A stretch of 64,000 bases of DNA from Zestomonas carbonaria (GTDB taxonomy: Bacteria; Pseudomonadota; Gammaproteobacteria; Pseudomonadales; Pseudomonadaceae): contig NZ_CAJFCI010000032.1 in NCBI RefSeq assembly GCF_904061905.1, forward strand, positions 1 to 64,000, written 5' to 3'. The position numbers were made by a program, and so were the translations under genes. Positions 26,857 through 35,828 of the stretch are shown here, piece by piece. The first letter of the stretch is position 1; each line of letters starts with the position of its first letter. Below the pieces are notes generated by a model that saw only the letters and a list, made by a program, of their open reading frames with translations, was not told the DNA's origin and ran no database searches.

Positions 26857-28020
26857 CTACTCCCGGCGCAGCTCGGCCAGCAGCCCGGAGAACGGCAGGC
26901 CGAGGTAGACGTCCACCGCCAGCGGCTTGCGGTAGGCTTCGCGCGGCAGCGGTTCGGCGGGCTGGATGGTCAGCACCAGGGCCTGGTTCTCGCTGTCCAG
27001 GGCCGAGTCGACCACGGTGCCGGCGATCGGCTCGCCGCCGCCGAACAGGCTCAGCTCGACCCGGGAGACGCGGTTGACGTCCTTGAGCCGGTCGAAGGGG
27101 AAGCTGGCCTGGACGAACAGGCCCTCGTCCACAGGCAGCAGGTGTGCCAGTTCGTCGTACTTGTAGGCGTAGCCGTCCGGGCGCTTGGTGGGGAAATACA
27201 CCTCGCAGTCGCAGGGGCTGGCGATCACCGTCTCCACCAGCGAGCGGTTGAGCAGCGCTTCGGCGTCGGCCGGAGCGAGGCGGGCCAGGGCTTCCAGGTC
27301 GGACGGGGTGTTGATGCTGGTGGCCAGTTGGGTGGAGACGCTGGCGATCGGCTGGCCGACGGCGACCCGGGGTTGCCGAGGATCGACCAGCAGCTTGACG
27401 TAGCCGTTCTCCGGCATGCTCACCACGTAGGCGTTGGCGCTGACCAGCGCCTGGCTGGCGGCGACGTGGAAGAACAGCAGGTACAGCTTGTGCAGCAGCA
27501 GGCTGGCGACCAACAGGCCGGCGGCGAGGAACAGCAGGCTGCCGAAGGCGGCGCGCAGGCGCTCCCAGAGGCTGCGCGAGGTGCTCGCCTTGTGCTTGCG
27601 CTGCTTGATGTAGTTCTCCCGCTGCAAGACGTGGAGCAGGCCGTTGATGTCGGCGATCTCCCCGGACATGTAGGCGCTGATCAGGTAGCGCAGGATGTCG
27701 CGCTTCTGCTCGTCCAGCTCGATGAACTCGGTGCCGACCAGGGGGCCGCGCTGGGACACCACCTTGATCCTGGCGTCGATGTTCAGCACCACCGCGTTGA
27801 GGCGCAGGTGGATCGAGGCGTACAGCAGGCTGCCGATCTTCAGCGGCTGCTCGCAGTTCAGGCCGAGGCCGCCGAGGGAGATGTCCTCGATCTGGCACTC
27901 GGTGGGTGGGATGCCGCCGCCGCTCAGGGTGACCTTGGCGGGAATCTTGGTGCGCACGTACTGGCGTTCGTCGATCGCCTCGTGGACCACATTGGCGGAC
28001 AGGTTTCCGACAGTGCTCAT
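26857..28020 (-). CDS. alg44: Alginate co-polymerase, c-di-GMP receptor Alg44
   Basis: 387 residues, close to the known 389. An N-terminal PilZ domain carries the c-di-GMP motif RQYVR (Arg19, Arg23) and DISLGG (Asp46, Ser48), matching the family positions offset by two. A membrane helix (about 160-183) and a periplasmic membrane-fusion-like domain follow. Alg44 binds c-di-GMP and switches on Alg8. The motif is intact, so polymerisation should be c-di-GMP dependent. Start MSTVGNLS is fixed by the family length; it lies 17 bases after alg8. Confidence 0.95.
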   Translation of the reverse strand: MSTVGNLSANVVHEAIDERQYVRTKIPAKVTLSGGGIPPTECQIEDISLGGLGLNCEQPLKIGSLLYASIHLRLNAVVLNIDARIKVVSQRGPLVGTEFIELDEQKRDILRYLISAYMSGEIADINGLLHVLQRENYIKQRKHKASTSRSLWERLRAAFGSLLFLAAGLLVASLLLHKLYLLFFHVAASQALVSANAYVVSMPENGYVKLLVDPRQPRVAVGQPIASVSTQLATSINTPSDLEALARLAPADAEALLNRSLVETVIASPCDCEVYFPTKRPDGYAYKYDELAHLLPVDEGLFVQASFPFDRLKDVNRVSRVELSLFGGGEPIAGTVVDSALDSENQALVLTIQPAEPLPREAYRKPLAVDVYLGLPFSGLLAELRRE

Positions 28021-28037
28021 GGGTGTTCGCCTCGCGC

Positions 28038-29591
28038 TCAGGGTTGGGTGGCTTGCAACAGCAGGGCGACGGCTCCGAAGAACAGCGCGACGGAGGACGC
28101 CAGCATGGTTTTCGAGGTCAGGCGGTTGAGGGCCAGGTCGAGCCCGGCGGCACCGCCGCTGAGAGTGGTCTTCTGACGGGTCCAGCTCTGCTGGTCCATG
28201 TGGAACATGGCGTGGATCTTCATCAGCGAGCCGAGGATCTGGTTGTAATAGAGAACCAGCGGGTAGAGCGGATCGACCCGGTGCCCGGAGAACGGCATCA
28301 GCAGCGTCACCAGGGTCCGCGAGAGCAGGATCCAGAACAGGTAGACCACCAGGAACTGCGCGCCGTAGAGCAGCGCGGCCGTCAGCGAGGCGGTCAGCCC
28401 GAGCAGGCTGGTCCACATGGAAACGCGTTGGTCGTAGAGCACGTACATGGCGAACATCCCCAGTTGGCGGAAACCCAGCAGGCGGGTGGCGCGGAAGTTC
28501 TGGCGCAGCGAGTTGCCGTACCAGCGGAACATCAGTTGGCGGGTGGCGCGCAGGAAGTTCTTGTCTGGCGGATGCTCGACGGTGAGGGTGTTGCTGTCGG
28601 GGACGTAGAAGGTGTCCCAGCCGGCGCGCATCAGGCTGAACCAGGAGGACTTGTCGTCGCCGGTGAGGAACTGGAAGCGGCCGAGGCGCCAGTGTTCGAG
28701 GAAGTCGGCCTCGACGTCGCGGATGAACTCCGGGTCGGTCATCACCCGCGCGCGGAAGAACGACAGCCGCCCGGTCATGGTCAGCACGCGCCGCGACAGG
28801 GCCATGGAGCACATGTTGATGTGGCGCTGGGCGAAGCGCAGCGAGTGCCACTCGCGGATCAGCTTGCCGCCCTCGACCTCGCAGAATTCGTTGGTGGTGA
28901 TGCCGCCGACGTCGGGCAGGTAGGCGAAGAACTTCACCGCGTTGGCCACGCAACCGGGCAGCAGCATGGTGTCGCCATCGACCACGCCGACCACCGCGTC
29001 GTTGCCCGGCATGCGCCGCGACAGGGCGCGGAAGGCATGGGCCAGGCCGTCGCGCTTGCCGGTGCCACGGGCCCGCACGATGAGCAGGCGGATGTCGTCG
29101 CGGCCCTGCACCTCGCGGCGCATGATCTGCTTGATCAGGTCCTCGTCGCCCTTCTCGACGATGGAGGCGATCACCGTGCACGGCACCGGCAGGCGCTGGA
29201 TTTCCCGGAATACCGACTGGTAGACCTTGAAGGTGGTCTGCGCGGGGATGCGGAAGCTGGTCACCACCATGAACAGTTGCGACGGCAGAGCCGCGTCGCC
29301 CATGCGTTCCACCGCCCGGCGCATGGCCGGGAAGCGCCAGTGCAGGAAGTACATGCCACGCAGGTAGTGGGCGATGGCATTGCCGTAGCGCCAGGTGCCG
29401 AGGGCGCCGAGCAGCAGGATGAAATGCTTGTGCCGTGGGTCGAGCAGGCTCGGATCGAGCAGTTCGGAGAGCAGCACCAGGCAGGCGAACAGCAGGCTCC
29501 AGCCGAACAGACGCACGCTGAAGTCATGCCAGCGCGTCGCCGCGCCAGCCGGGCTCGCCGTGATTCTTGCCGTTCCTGTAGTCATGGACAT
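28038..29591 (-). CDS. alg8: Alginate polymerase Alg8 (GT2 glycosyltransferase)
   Basis: 517 residues, slightly longer than the usual 494 (N-terminal MSMTTGTAR extension; Met3 is an alternative). Two N-terminal membrane helices (about 28-63), a cytoplasmic GT2 domain with VVDGDTM (metal/UDP-sugar-like DxD), TGDDKSSW and FRWYGN, then C-terminal helices. It polymerises GDP-mannuronate in the inner membrane together with Alg44. AAGAAGGGGG lies just before the start. A 169-base gap separates it from algA, unlike the tight spacing that follows. Confidence 0.95.
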   Translation of the reverse strand: MSMTTGTARITASPAGAATRWHDFSVRLFGWSLLFACLVLLSELLDPSLLDPRHKHFILLLGALGTWRYGNAIAHYLRGMYFLHWRFPAMRRAVERMGDAALPSQLFMVVTSFRIPAQTTFKVYQSVFREIQRLPVPCTVIASIVEKGDEDLIKQIMRREVQGRDDIRLLIVRARGTGKRDGLAHAFRALSRRMPGNDAVVGVVDGDTMLLPGCVANAVKFFAYLPDVGGITTNEFCEVEGGKLIREWHSLRFAQRHINMCSMALSRRVLTMTGRLSFFRARVMTDPEFIRDVEADFLEHWRLGRFQFLTGDDKSSWFSLMRAGWDTFYVPDSNTLTVEHPPDKNFLRATRQLMFRWYGNSLRQNFRATRLLGFRQLGMFAMYVLYDQRVSMWTSLLGLTASLTAALLYGAQFLVVYLFWILLSRTLVTLLMPFSGHRVDPLYPLVLYYNQILGSLMKIHAMFHMDQQSWTRQKTTLSGGAAGLDLALNRLTSKTMLASSVALFFGAVALLLQATQP

Positions 29592-29727
29592 CCCCCTTCT
29601 TCCCGAAAGGCCGAGTGCGTTCGATCCATGGCAGTCGAAGATGGCGCGGCGCCCCTTGGGCGCTTGCCCGAGCCTGCCTCTTGGAGGCGGCGCCGTCGGT
29701 GCGGCGCTTCTGGCTCGTCGGCGGCGC

Positions 29728-29748
29728 TGCCGGCAACTCGTGCCGGCA
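29728..29748 (-). other. Hairpin in the algA-alg8 gap
   Basis: Two copies of the self-complementary octamer TGCCGGCA (29728-29735 and 29741-29748) separated by five bases can form a stem. No T-run follows, so it is not a standard terminator; it could slow polymerase or protect mRNA ends. It lies 13 bases beyond the algA stop. Confidence 0.45.
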
Positions 29749-29760
29749 ACGCGCCGTGGT

Positions 29761-31206
29761 TCAGGTCTTCACCGGCTCGCCCTCGCGTTGCTTGCCGGTG
29801 CGCCCGTAGACATCTTCCAGGCGCTGGATGTCGTCCTCGCCCAGGTAGCTGCCGGACTGCACTTCGATGATCTCCAGGGGGATCTTCCCGGGGTTGGCCA
29901 GGCGGTGCACCGAGGCGATGGGGATGTAGGTGGACTGGTTCTCGGTGAGCAGGAACACTTTGTCGTCGCAGGTCACCTGGGCGGTGCCGGAGACCACGAT
30001 CCAGTGCTCGGCGCGGTGGTGGTGCATCTGCAAGGACAACTGCGCGCCGGGCTTGACGGTGATGTGCTTGACCTGGAAACGGCTGCCGTTGTCCACCGAG
30101 TCGTAGGCGCCCCACGGGCGATAGACCTGGGTGTGGTTGTGCGCCTCCTGGCGGCCCTGGGCGGCGAGCGTGTTGACCAGTTGCTTGACCTCCTGGCTGC
30201 GCTCGCGATGGGTGATCATCACCGCATCCTTGGTTTCCACCACCACCAGGTCGTCCAGGCCGACCAGGGTGACCAGCTTGCCGGTGCCGTGCACCAGGCA
30301 GTTGTGGCAGTCCTGCAGCACCACGTCGCCCTGCAACGCGTTGCCGTGCTCGTCCTTGCCCTGCACGTCCCATAGCGACGACCAGCAGCCGACGTCGTTC
30401 CAGCCGGCGTCCAGCGGTACCACGCAGGCGCGCCCGGTCTTCTCCATCACCGCGTAGTCGATGGAGTTGTCCGGGCAGCAGGCGAAGGTGGCTTCGTCGA
30501 TCGCCACGCTGTCGCCCTCGTGCTTGCTGCGCTCCAGGGCCAGCAGGCAGGTGTCGTAGATGTCCGGCTCGTGGCCTTTCAGTTCTTCCAGGTAGCGGCT
30601 GCAACGGAACAGGAACATGCCGCTGTTCCAGAAGTAGTCGCCGCTGGCGACGAACTCGCTGGCCTTGGCCGAGGAGGGTTTCTCGACGAACCGTTCGACC
30701 GCCAGCACGCCCGGCGGAAGGTCGTCCCGGGCGGGGCGGCTCTTGATGTAGCCGAAGCCGGTTTCCGGTTTGCTGGCCGGTACGCCGAACAGCACCATGG
30801 CGCCCTGTTCAGCAGCGATGGTGGCCAGCGCCAGGGCGCGTTGCAGGGCCTTCTGGTCTTCGACCACATGGTCGGCGGGGAGCACCAGCAGCAACTCGTC
30901 GCGACCCTCGGCGACCAGCTTCATGGCGACCATGGCGATCGCCGGCGCGGTGTTGCGGCCGAAGGGTTCGAGCAGCACCGCCTGGGCGCTGCAGCCGATA
31001 CCGGCGAGCTGTTCGCTGACGATGAAACGGTGCTCCTCGTTGCACACCACGATGGGCGCGCCCATGCCCTCGGCGTCGAGGCGCATCAGGGTCTGCTGGA
31101 ACAGCGTCCGCTGTCCGGTCAGCGCCAGGAACTGCTTGGGATACAGCTTGCGCGACAGGGGCCAGAGACGGGAACCGCTACCACCCGACAGGATGACTGG
31201 AATCAT
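29761..31206 (-). CDS. algA: Bifunctional phosphomannose isomerase / GDP-mannose pyrophosphorylase
   Basis: 481 residues, exactly the reference length, from ATG 31206 with GGAGG eight bases upstream (an upstream TTG is not needed). The N-terminal nucleotidyltransferase domain shows LSGGSGSRLWPLSR, followed by FVEKP (residues near 180), and the C-terminal cupin isomerase domain shows the zinc ligands in QLSLQMHHHRAEHW. It makes mannose-6-P and GDP-mannose, supplying AlgD. Normally algA is the last gene of alg operons; here it follows algD by 34 bases. Confidence 0.96.
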   Translation of the reverse strand: MIPVILSGGSGSRLWPLSRKLYPKQFLALTGQRTLFQQTLMRLDAEGMGAPIVVCNEEHRFIVSEQLAGIGCSAQAVLLEPFGRNTAPAIAMVAMKLVAEGRDELLLVLPADHVVEDQKALQRALALATIAAEQGAMVLFGVPASKPETGFGYIKSRPARDDLPPGVLAVERFVEKPSSAKASEFVASGDYFWNSGMFLFRCSRYLEELKGHEPDIYDTCLLALERSKHEGDSVAIDEATFACCPDNSIDYAVMEKTGRACVVPLDAGWNDVGCWSSLWDVQGKDEHGNALQGDVVLQDCHNCLVHGTGKLVTLVGLDDLVVVETKDAVMITHRERSQEVKQLVNTLAAQGRQEAHNHTQVYRPWGAYDSVDNGSRFQVKHITVKPGAQLSLQMHHHRAEHWIVVSGTAQVTCDDKVFLLTENQSTYIPIASVHRLANPGKIPLEIIEVQSGSYLGEDDIQRLEDVYGRTGKQREGEPVKT

Positions 31207-31240
31207 GTTCGTATCCTCCAAAGGGGACGCCCGTGGGCGT

Positions 31241-32551
31241 CTACCAGCAGATGCCTTCGCTGCCGTTGCGGCTGGTGTGCGCCATGAAGCCGACCAGGTC
31301 GACGATCCGCTTGCCTTCCGGGGCGTTCTCGACCAGCTCGCGGAAGCGCTCGTCGGCGTTGCCGAGGACGATCAGGTCGGCACGCTCGACCACTCGCTCC
31401 AGATCGCTGTCGAGCAGCGACGAGACGTGGGGGATCTTCGACTCGATGTACTCCTTGTTCGCCCCGTGGACCCGCGCGTACTCGACGTTGCGGTCGTAGA
31501 TGCTGAGGTCGTAGCCCTTGCCGATGAGCATTTCGGCCAGTTCCACCAGCGGGCTCTCGCGCAGGTCGTCGGTGCCGGCCTTGAAGCTCAGGCCGAGCAG
31601 GGCGACCTTGCGCTTGTCGTGGTTGGCGATGATGTCGAAGGCGTTCTGCACCTGGCTGGCGTTGCTGCGCATCAGCGAGCCGATCAGCGGCGCCTCGACG
31701 TCGAGCTGGCTGGCGCGGTAGTTCAGCGCGCGCACGTCCTTGGGCAGGCACGAGCCACCGAAGGCGAAGCCGGGCTTCATGTAGTAGCGGGAGAGGTTGA
31801 GCTTGTGGTCCTGGCAGACCACGTCCATCACCTCGCGGCCATCGACGCCGACCGCCTTGGCGATGTTGCCGATCTCGTTGGCGAAGGTGACCTTGGTGGC
31901 GTGCCAGACGTTGCAGGTGTACTTGATCATCTCGGCGACTTCGATGTCCTTGCGGATGATCGGTGCATCCAGCTCTTCGTAGAGCGTCTGCAACAGGTCG
32001 CCGGAACGGCTGTCCAGCTCGCCGATCACGGTCATCGGCGGGTAGTTGTAGTCCTTGATCGCGGTGCTCTCGCGGAGGAATTCGGGGTTCACCGCGACGC
32101 CGAAATCGACGCCGGCCTTCTTGCCCGAGCATTCTTCGAGCACCGGGATCACCACGCGGTTGAGGGTGCCCGGCAGCACCGTGCTGCGCACCACGACGGT
32201 GTGCCAGCCACCCTTGTCGCGCAGCGCCTCGCCGATTTCCGCGCACACCGATTCGATGAAGTGCAGGGCCAGGTCGCCGTTGCGCTTGCTCGGCGTGCCG
32301 ACGCAGACGAACGACAGGTCGCTGTCGCGCACCGCCGCCTGGACGTCGGTGGTGCCGCTCAGCGTGCCGGCCTTCACGCCCTGCTCCAGCAGGGCCTCCA
32401 ACCCCGGCTCGACGATCGGCGACTTGCCCTGGTTGATCAGTTCGATCTTGGTCGGCGAGATGTCCACGCCGATCACCTTGTGCCCTCGTGCCGACAGGCA
32501 GCCGGCGCATACGGCACCGACGTAGCCCAACCCGAAAATGCTGATACGCAT
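31241..32551 (-). CDS. algD: GDP-mannose 6-dehydrogenase
   Basis: 436 residues, exactly the reference length, starting MRISIFGLGYVG. It oxidises GDP-mannose to GDP-mannuronate with NAD, the committed step of alginate synthesis. The Rossmann GLGYVGAV motif is at the N-terminus, GTPSKRNGDL and NPEFLRES follow, and the catalytic Cys lies in FGGSCLPKD. It is the first gene of the cluster. AAGGGAGATGGGTCA lies before the ATG. The upstream 640 bases hold no gene and an AT-rich stretch; no consensus AlgU promoter is clear. Confidence 0.97.
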   Translation of the reverse strand: MRISIFGLGYVGAVCAGCLSARGHKVIGVDISPTKIELINQGKSPIVEPGLEALLEQGVKAGTLSGTTDVQAAVRDSDLSFVCVGTPSKRNGDLALHFIESVCAEIGEALRDKGGWHTVVVRSTVLPGTLNRVVIPVLEECSGKKAGVDFGVAVNPEFLRESTAIKDYNYPPMTVIGELDSRSGDLLQTLYEELDAPIIRKDIEVAEMIKYTCNVWHATKVTFANEIGNIAKAVGVDGREVMDVVCQDHKLNLSRYYMKPGFAFGGSCLPKDVRALNYRASQLDVEAPLIGSLMRSNASQVQNAFDIIANHDKRKVALLGLSFKAGTDDLRESPLVELAEMLIGKGYDLSIYDRNVEYARVHGANKEYIESKIPHVSSLLDSDLERVVERADLIVLGNADERFRELVENAPEGKRIVDLVGFMAHTSRNGSEGICW

Positions 32552-33009
32552 TGACCCATCTCCCTTGGTGATCAACTTCGAGGCGAACGCAGGCCACCTG
32601 ACGCGCGCCAGTTGAAATTCAGTTCGGGCAGTTAGCAGCAATCGCCACGACTACGGTGGCGTGGAACATGAAGCGGGCAACTGCAGGGTCTGCAGCTACG
32701 GTCTGCCGCCGGCTTCTTGTTAGTACGGGCAGGGGTAATGGCCGCTGCGACGAGTACACCTGGCGGCAATGCGGGAGCCGCGCGCTCGTCGAGGGGAGGA
32801 TGATTGTTGTCGTTATGTTGGCTTCTTGTACGGCTCCCGTCGGCGACGCATCTCCTGTCGCGTCGGGAACACGGGCTTAAAACTGCATGGCGTTCGGCTG
32901 CAAGTCAATAACTTGGCATATACCGATTAGCGCTAAGTAATTCGATTATTATTTGTCAAAAAAATGGCGATCAGTTTGCTGTCGCGCCCAACCAGGACCT
33001 CGTGACGAC
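32552..33009 (-). promoter_or_regulatory. Long algD upstream region
   Basis: About 460 bases without a credible gene, typical of the long algD leader. A conspicuously AT-rich stretch (about 32878-32965) holds a perfect TTGACA on the minus strand (32954-32959) and the 10-base palindrome TTAGCGCTAA (32927-32936). A CTGCAGACCCTGCAG-type palindrome lies at about 32680-32695. I found no GAACTT -35 element; the nearest (GAACTG at 32620-32625) has no good TCTGA partner. One AlgR-like match, GCGCTCGTC on the plus strand at 32782-32790, is 7 of 9 and weak. Confidence 0.5.
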
Positions 33010-33144
33010 CGTAGGGTGCGAGCATTGTCTACCCCACCGAGCGCATCGGCCCTGGTAGGGGGCACCGCTTGCCGGGAGCGGGCACGGAGTCTGGCTGGGA
33101 GCATGGGTGCTGCCTTCCCGCCGGTGCGCATGGCGCACCCTACG
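33010..33144. repeat. Inverted repeat CGTAGGGTGCG / GCGCACCCTACG
   Basis: The two arms (33010-33020 and 33134-33144) face each other across about 110 bases of GC-rich sequence. The same arm type appears at 61651, 62970 and near 63860. No gene or terminator was recognised inside. Confidence 0.7.
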
Positions 33145-33193
33145 ACCAGCCGCGAGCGTTGCCCCCGCCGTGCGTATCGGCACCCTGCCGAAG

Positions 33194-33595
33194 CTAGGCG
33201 GGTCGCTTTGGCCGGAACGCGCAATATCCCGGGCGTGGGCCGATCTTCGGGTGGTTGCGGCAGGTGTCCGGGCGTCGCTCGTAGATGCTGCACAGGCGGG
33301 TCTTGCGGTCCAGGTACAGGCAGTCGTTGTTGCTCATGCGCACCAGGGTGTAGATGCCGGTCTTCTGGTTGAAACGCTCGACCACGCCGTCCTTGATCAG
33401 GCGCTTGGCGATGTTCCTGGCCGGTTCGCTGCGCTCGAACTCGTCCACCACGCCGATGCGCAGCAGGTCGTTGAAGCGCACCTCGACCGGCAGGGTGCAG
33501 CAACTGGAGACGCAGCTACCGCACAGGTTCTTCTCGTACTTGATCCAGGTTTCGGTGCGCTCGAGGTCGGCGCCGACGATCAACAGCTTGTTCAT
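33194..33595 (-). CDS. YkgJ-type cysteine-cluster protein
   Basis: 133 residues starting MNKLLIVGADLERTE. Eight cysteines in the pattern CGSCVSSCC, then DCLYLDRKTRLCSIYERRPDTCRNHP, then a final CAF, matching the YkgJ family that probably binds zinc or an Fe-S cluster. The exact job is not known. It is on the same strand as algD and lies about 640 bases upstream of it with a repeat between, so cotranscription is unlikely. An alternative start lies 31 bases upstream. Confidence 0.85.
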   Translation of the reverse strand: MNKLLIVGADLERTETWIKYEKNLCGSCVSSCCTLPVEVRFNDLLRIGVVDEFERSEPARNIAKRLIKDGVVERFNQKTGIYTLVRMSNNDCLYLDRKTRLCSIYERRPDTCRNHPKIGPRPGYCAFRPKRPA

Positions 33596-33771
33596 GGGGG
33601 ATGCTGAGGAGGGTTGCGGGGGCGGCATGATAGCGGCGCTGGTGAAAAAGTGAACAGGCGCATGCGCCGGCGGTCGTGATATTCACGGCGGATATGGGAC
33701 TGGCGGCGCGGTGTCGACAGGCTAAAGTGGAACAGACGTCCATCTTCCAATAACAATCAAGGACCTCATCG

Positions 33772-35679
33772 ATGAATACAACGTTGTTCCGGCTCGCTCC
33801 GGTATGTCTGCTTTCGTTGTTCTCCACCTCCCTTCTCGCCGCGCCTTCCTACAGCGGACTGGTCGTCTTCGGCGACAGCCTCAGCGATGCCGGGCAATTC
33901 CCCGACCCGGACGGCCCGCCCAACGCCACTTCGCGCTTCACCAACCGGGTCGGCCCCACCTACCAGCACGGCAGCGGAGAGGTGTTCGGCAATCCATCGC
34001 CGGTGCTGCTCGGGCAGATGCTGGACGTCGGCGGCCTCGGGGCCTCGACGTCCCCGGTGAACGCCGCCCAGGGCCTGCCGGATGGCGACAACTGGGCGGT
34101 GGGCGGCTACCGCACCGACGAAATCTTCGCCTCGATCACCCAGCCGGGTGGCTCGATCATCGGCTCGCGTACCCGCGACGGCTACCTGGTGGACCTCGCC
34201 AATCGCGGCCTGAGCCTCGATCCCAACACGCTGTTCTACGTCAACGGCGGCGGCAACGACTTCCTCCAGGGGCGCGTCCTCAACGAAGTCCAGGCGCAGG
34301 AAGCGGCCGTGCGGCTGGCCGACAGCGTGCGCGCGCTGCAAGGCGCCGGGGCGCGCTACATCATGGTCTCGCTGCTGCCGAACGTCGGCACCACGCCAGC
34401 GCTGGCCGGCACCCCGCTGGCCGAGGCCTTCGGCGCCCTGGGCACGGCGCTGAACACCGAGCTGCTCGCCCAGTTGCGGACCATCGACGCGGAAATCATC
34501 CCGCTCAACGTGCCGCTGCTGTTCAGCGAGGTCGTCCAGGACGCGGCGCGCTTCGGCTTCGATACGAGCCAGGACCTGGTCGGCACCTGCTTCGACGGCT
34601 GCGCCAACCCGAATGCCACCTGGGGCATCGGCAGCGCCACGCCGGACCCGAGCAAGCTGATCTTCAACGACAGCGTGCACCCGACCACCGCCGTCCACCA
34701 GATCTTCGCCGACTACGCCTACTCGCTGCTGGCCGCGCCCTGGGAGCTGACCCTGCTGCCGGAGATGGCCCACGGCACCCTGCGCGCCCACCAGGACCGC
34801 CTGCGCGCGCAATGGCAGGCCGATTGGGAAGCCTGGCAGCCGGTCGGCCAGTGGCGCGGCTTCGTCGACGGCGGCGGCCAGCACCTGGACTTCGACGGCC
34901 AGGGCAGCGCCTCCGGCGGCGACGGCACCGGCTACAACCTGAACCTCGGCACCAGCTACCGGCTCGACGAGGCCTGGCGGATCGGCCTGGCCGCCGGCTT
35001 CTACGGCCAGGAGCTGGAGGCGGGGGCCGCCGATTCCGACTACGACCTGCGCAGCTATCTCGCCAGCGCGTTCGTCCAGTACCAGCACAACCGTTGGTGG
35101 GGCGAGGCGGCGCTGACCGGGGGCTACCTCGATTACCACGACCTCAAGCGCAAGTTCGACATGGGCATCGCCACGCGCAGCGAGAAGGGCGATACCGATG
35201 GCTCGCTGTGGGCGTTCGGTGGCCGCTTCGGCTACGACATCGCCGAGCCGGGCAGCGACTGGCACCTGAGCCCGTTCGTCAGCGCCGACTATGCGCGGGT
35301 CGAGGTGGACGGTTACGTCGAGAGCGGCGCCTCGTCGACGTCGCTGCGTTTCGACGACCAGACCCGCACCTCCAAGCGCCTGGGCGTCGGCCTGCAAGGC
35401 CGCCTGCAAGTGTCGCCGGCCACCGCGCTGTTCGCCGAAGTGGCCCAGGAGCGGGAGTACGAGGACGACACCAGCGACCTGCGGATGTCGCTGAACAGCC
35501 TGCCCGGCATCGACTTCAACCTGCAGGGCTACACGCCCGACGACAAGTTGCAGCGCGTCAGCGTCGGCTTCAGCCAGCAACTGTCGCCCGGCCTGGCCCT
35601 GCGCGGGAGCTACACCTTCCGCAAGAGCGATGACGACGAGCAGCAGGCGCTGGGGGTGGCCCTGAGCCTGGATTTCTGA
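33772..35679 (+). CDS. estA: Autotransporter GDSL esterase EstA
   Basis: 635 residues. Signal peptide 1-24 (LLAAPSY), GDSL esterase passenger with block [10 protein letters not shown] (Ser36), the Gly/Asn block NGGGNDF, and the catalytic Asp-His in DSVHPT. A C-terminal autotransporter beta-barrel (about 350-635) ends in LDF. In P. aeruginosa EstA is anchored to the outer membrane and influences rhamnolipid production, motility and biofilm. It is monocistronic here, divergent from the YkgJ-type gene. Confidence 0.96.
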   Translation: MNTTLFRLAPVCLLSLFSTSLLAAPSYSGLVVFGDSLSDAGQFPDPDGPPNATSRFTNRVGPTYQHGSGEVFGNPSPVLLGQMLDVGGLGASTSPVNAAQGLPDGDNWAVGGYRTDEIFASITQPGGSIIGSRTRDGYLVDLANRGLSLDPNTLFYVNGGGNDFLQGRVLNEVQAQEAAVRLADSVRALQGAGARYIMVSLLPNVGTTPALAGTPLAEAFGALGTALNTELLAQLRTIDAEIIPLNVPLLFSEVVQDAARFGFDTSQDLVGTCFDGCANPNATWGIGSATPDPSKLIFNDSVHPTTAVHQIFADYAYSLLAAPWELTLLPEMAHGTLRAHQDRLRAQWQADWEAWQPVGQWRGFVDGGGQHLDFDGQGSASGGDGTGYNLNLGTSYRLDEAWRIGLAAGFYGQELEAGAADSDYDLRSYLASAFVQYQHNRWWGEAALTGGYLDYHDLKRKFDMGIATRSEKGDTDGSLWAFGGRFGYDIAEPGSDWHLSPFVSADYARVEVDGYVESGASSTSLRFDDQTRTSKRLGVGLQGRLQVSPATALFAEVAQEREYEDDTSDLRMSLNSLPGIDFNLQGYTPDDKLQRVSVGFSQQLSPGLALRGSYTFRKSDDDEQQALGVALSLDF

Positions 35680-35828
35680 GCGCGACGAAACGCGGGAACT
35701 CGGGGGGAATGGGCGTGTCAGCAGCTACTCCCGGCTGCCGGCGCGCCCAGGTTGTCGGCGCCGGGAGGCATCGATACCCGTTCCGCGTTAAACTGCTCGG
35801 GTTTTTTCTTCCCCCTCTGGAGCCTTCC

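Noticed and set aside
32599..32625. AlgU promoter candidate GAACTG before algD
   Set aside because: The -10 partner at allowed spacing is a poor match (GTCAG or TCAGG for TCTGA) and it would leave only about 40 bases of leader; not reported as a promoter.
32656..32880. 74-residue plus-strand open frame in the algD upstream region
   Set aside because: No ribosome site or domain, and composition is unlike real genes; this region is better read as regulatory.
33766..35580. 604-residue minus-strand open frame over estA
   Set aside because: Antisense shadow of estA; no signal, motif or ribosome site.
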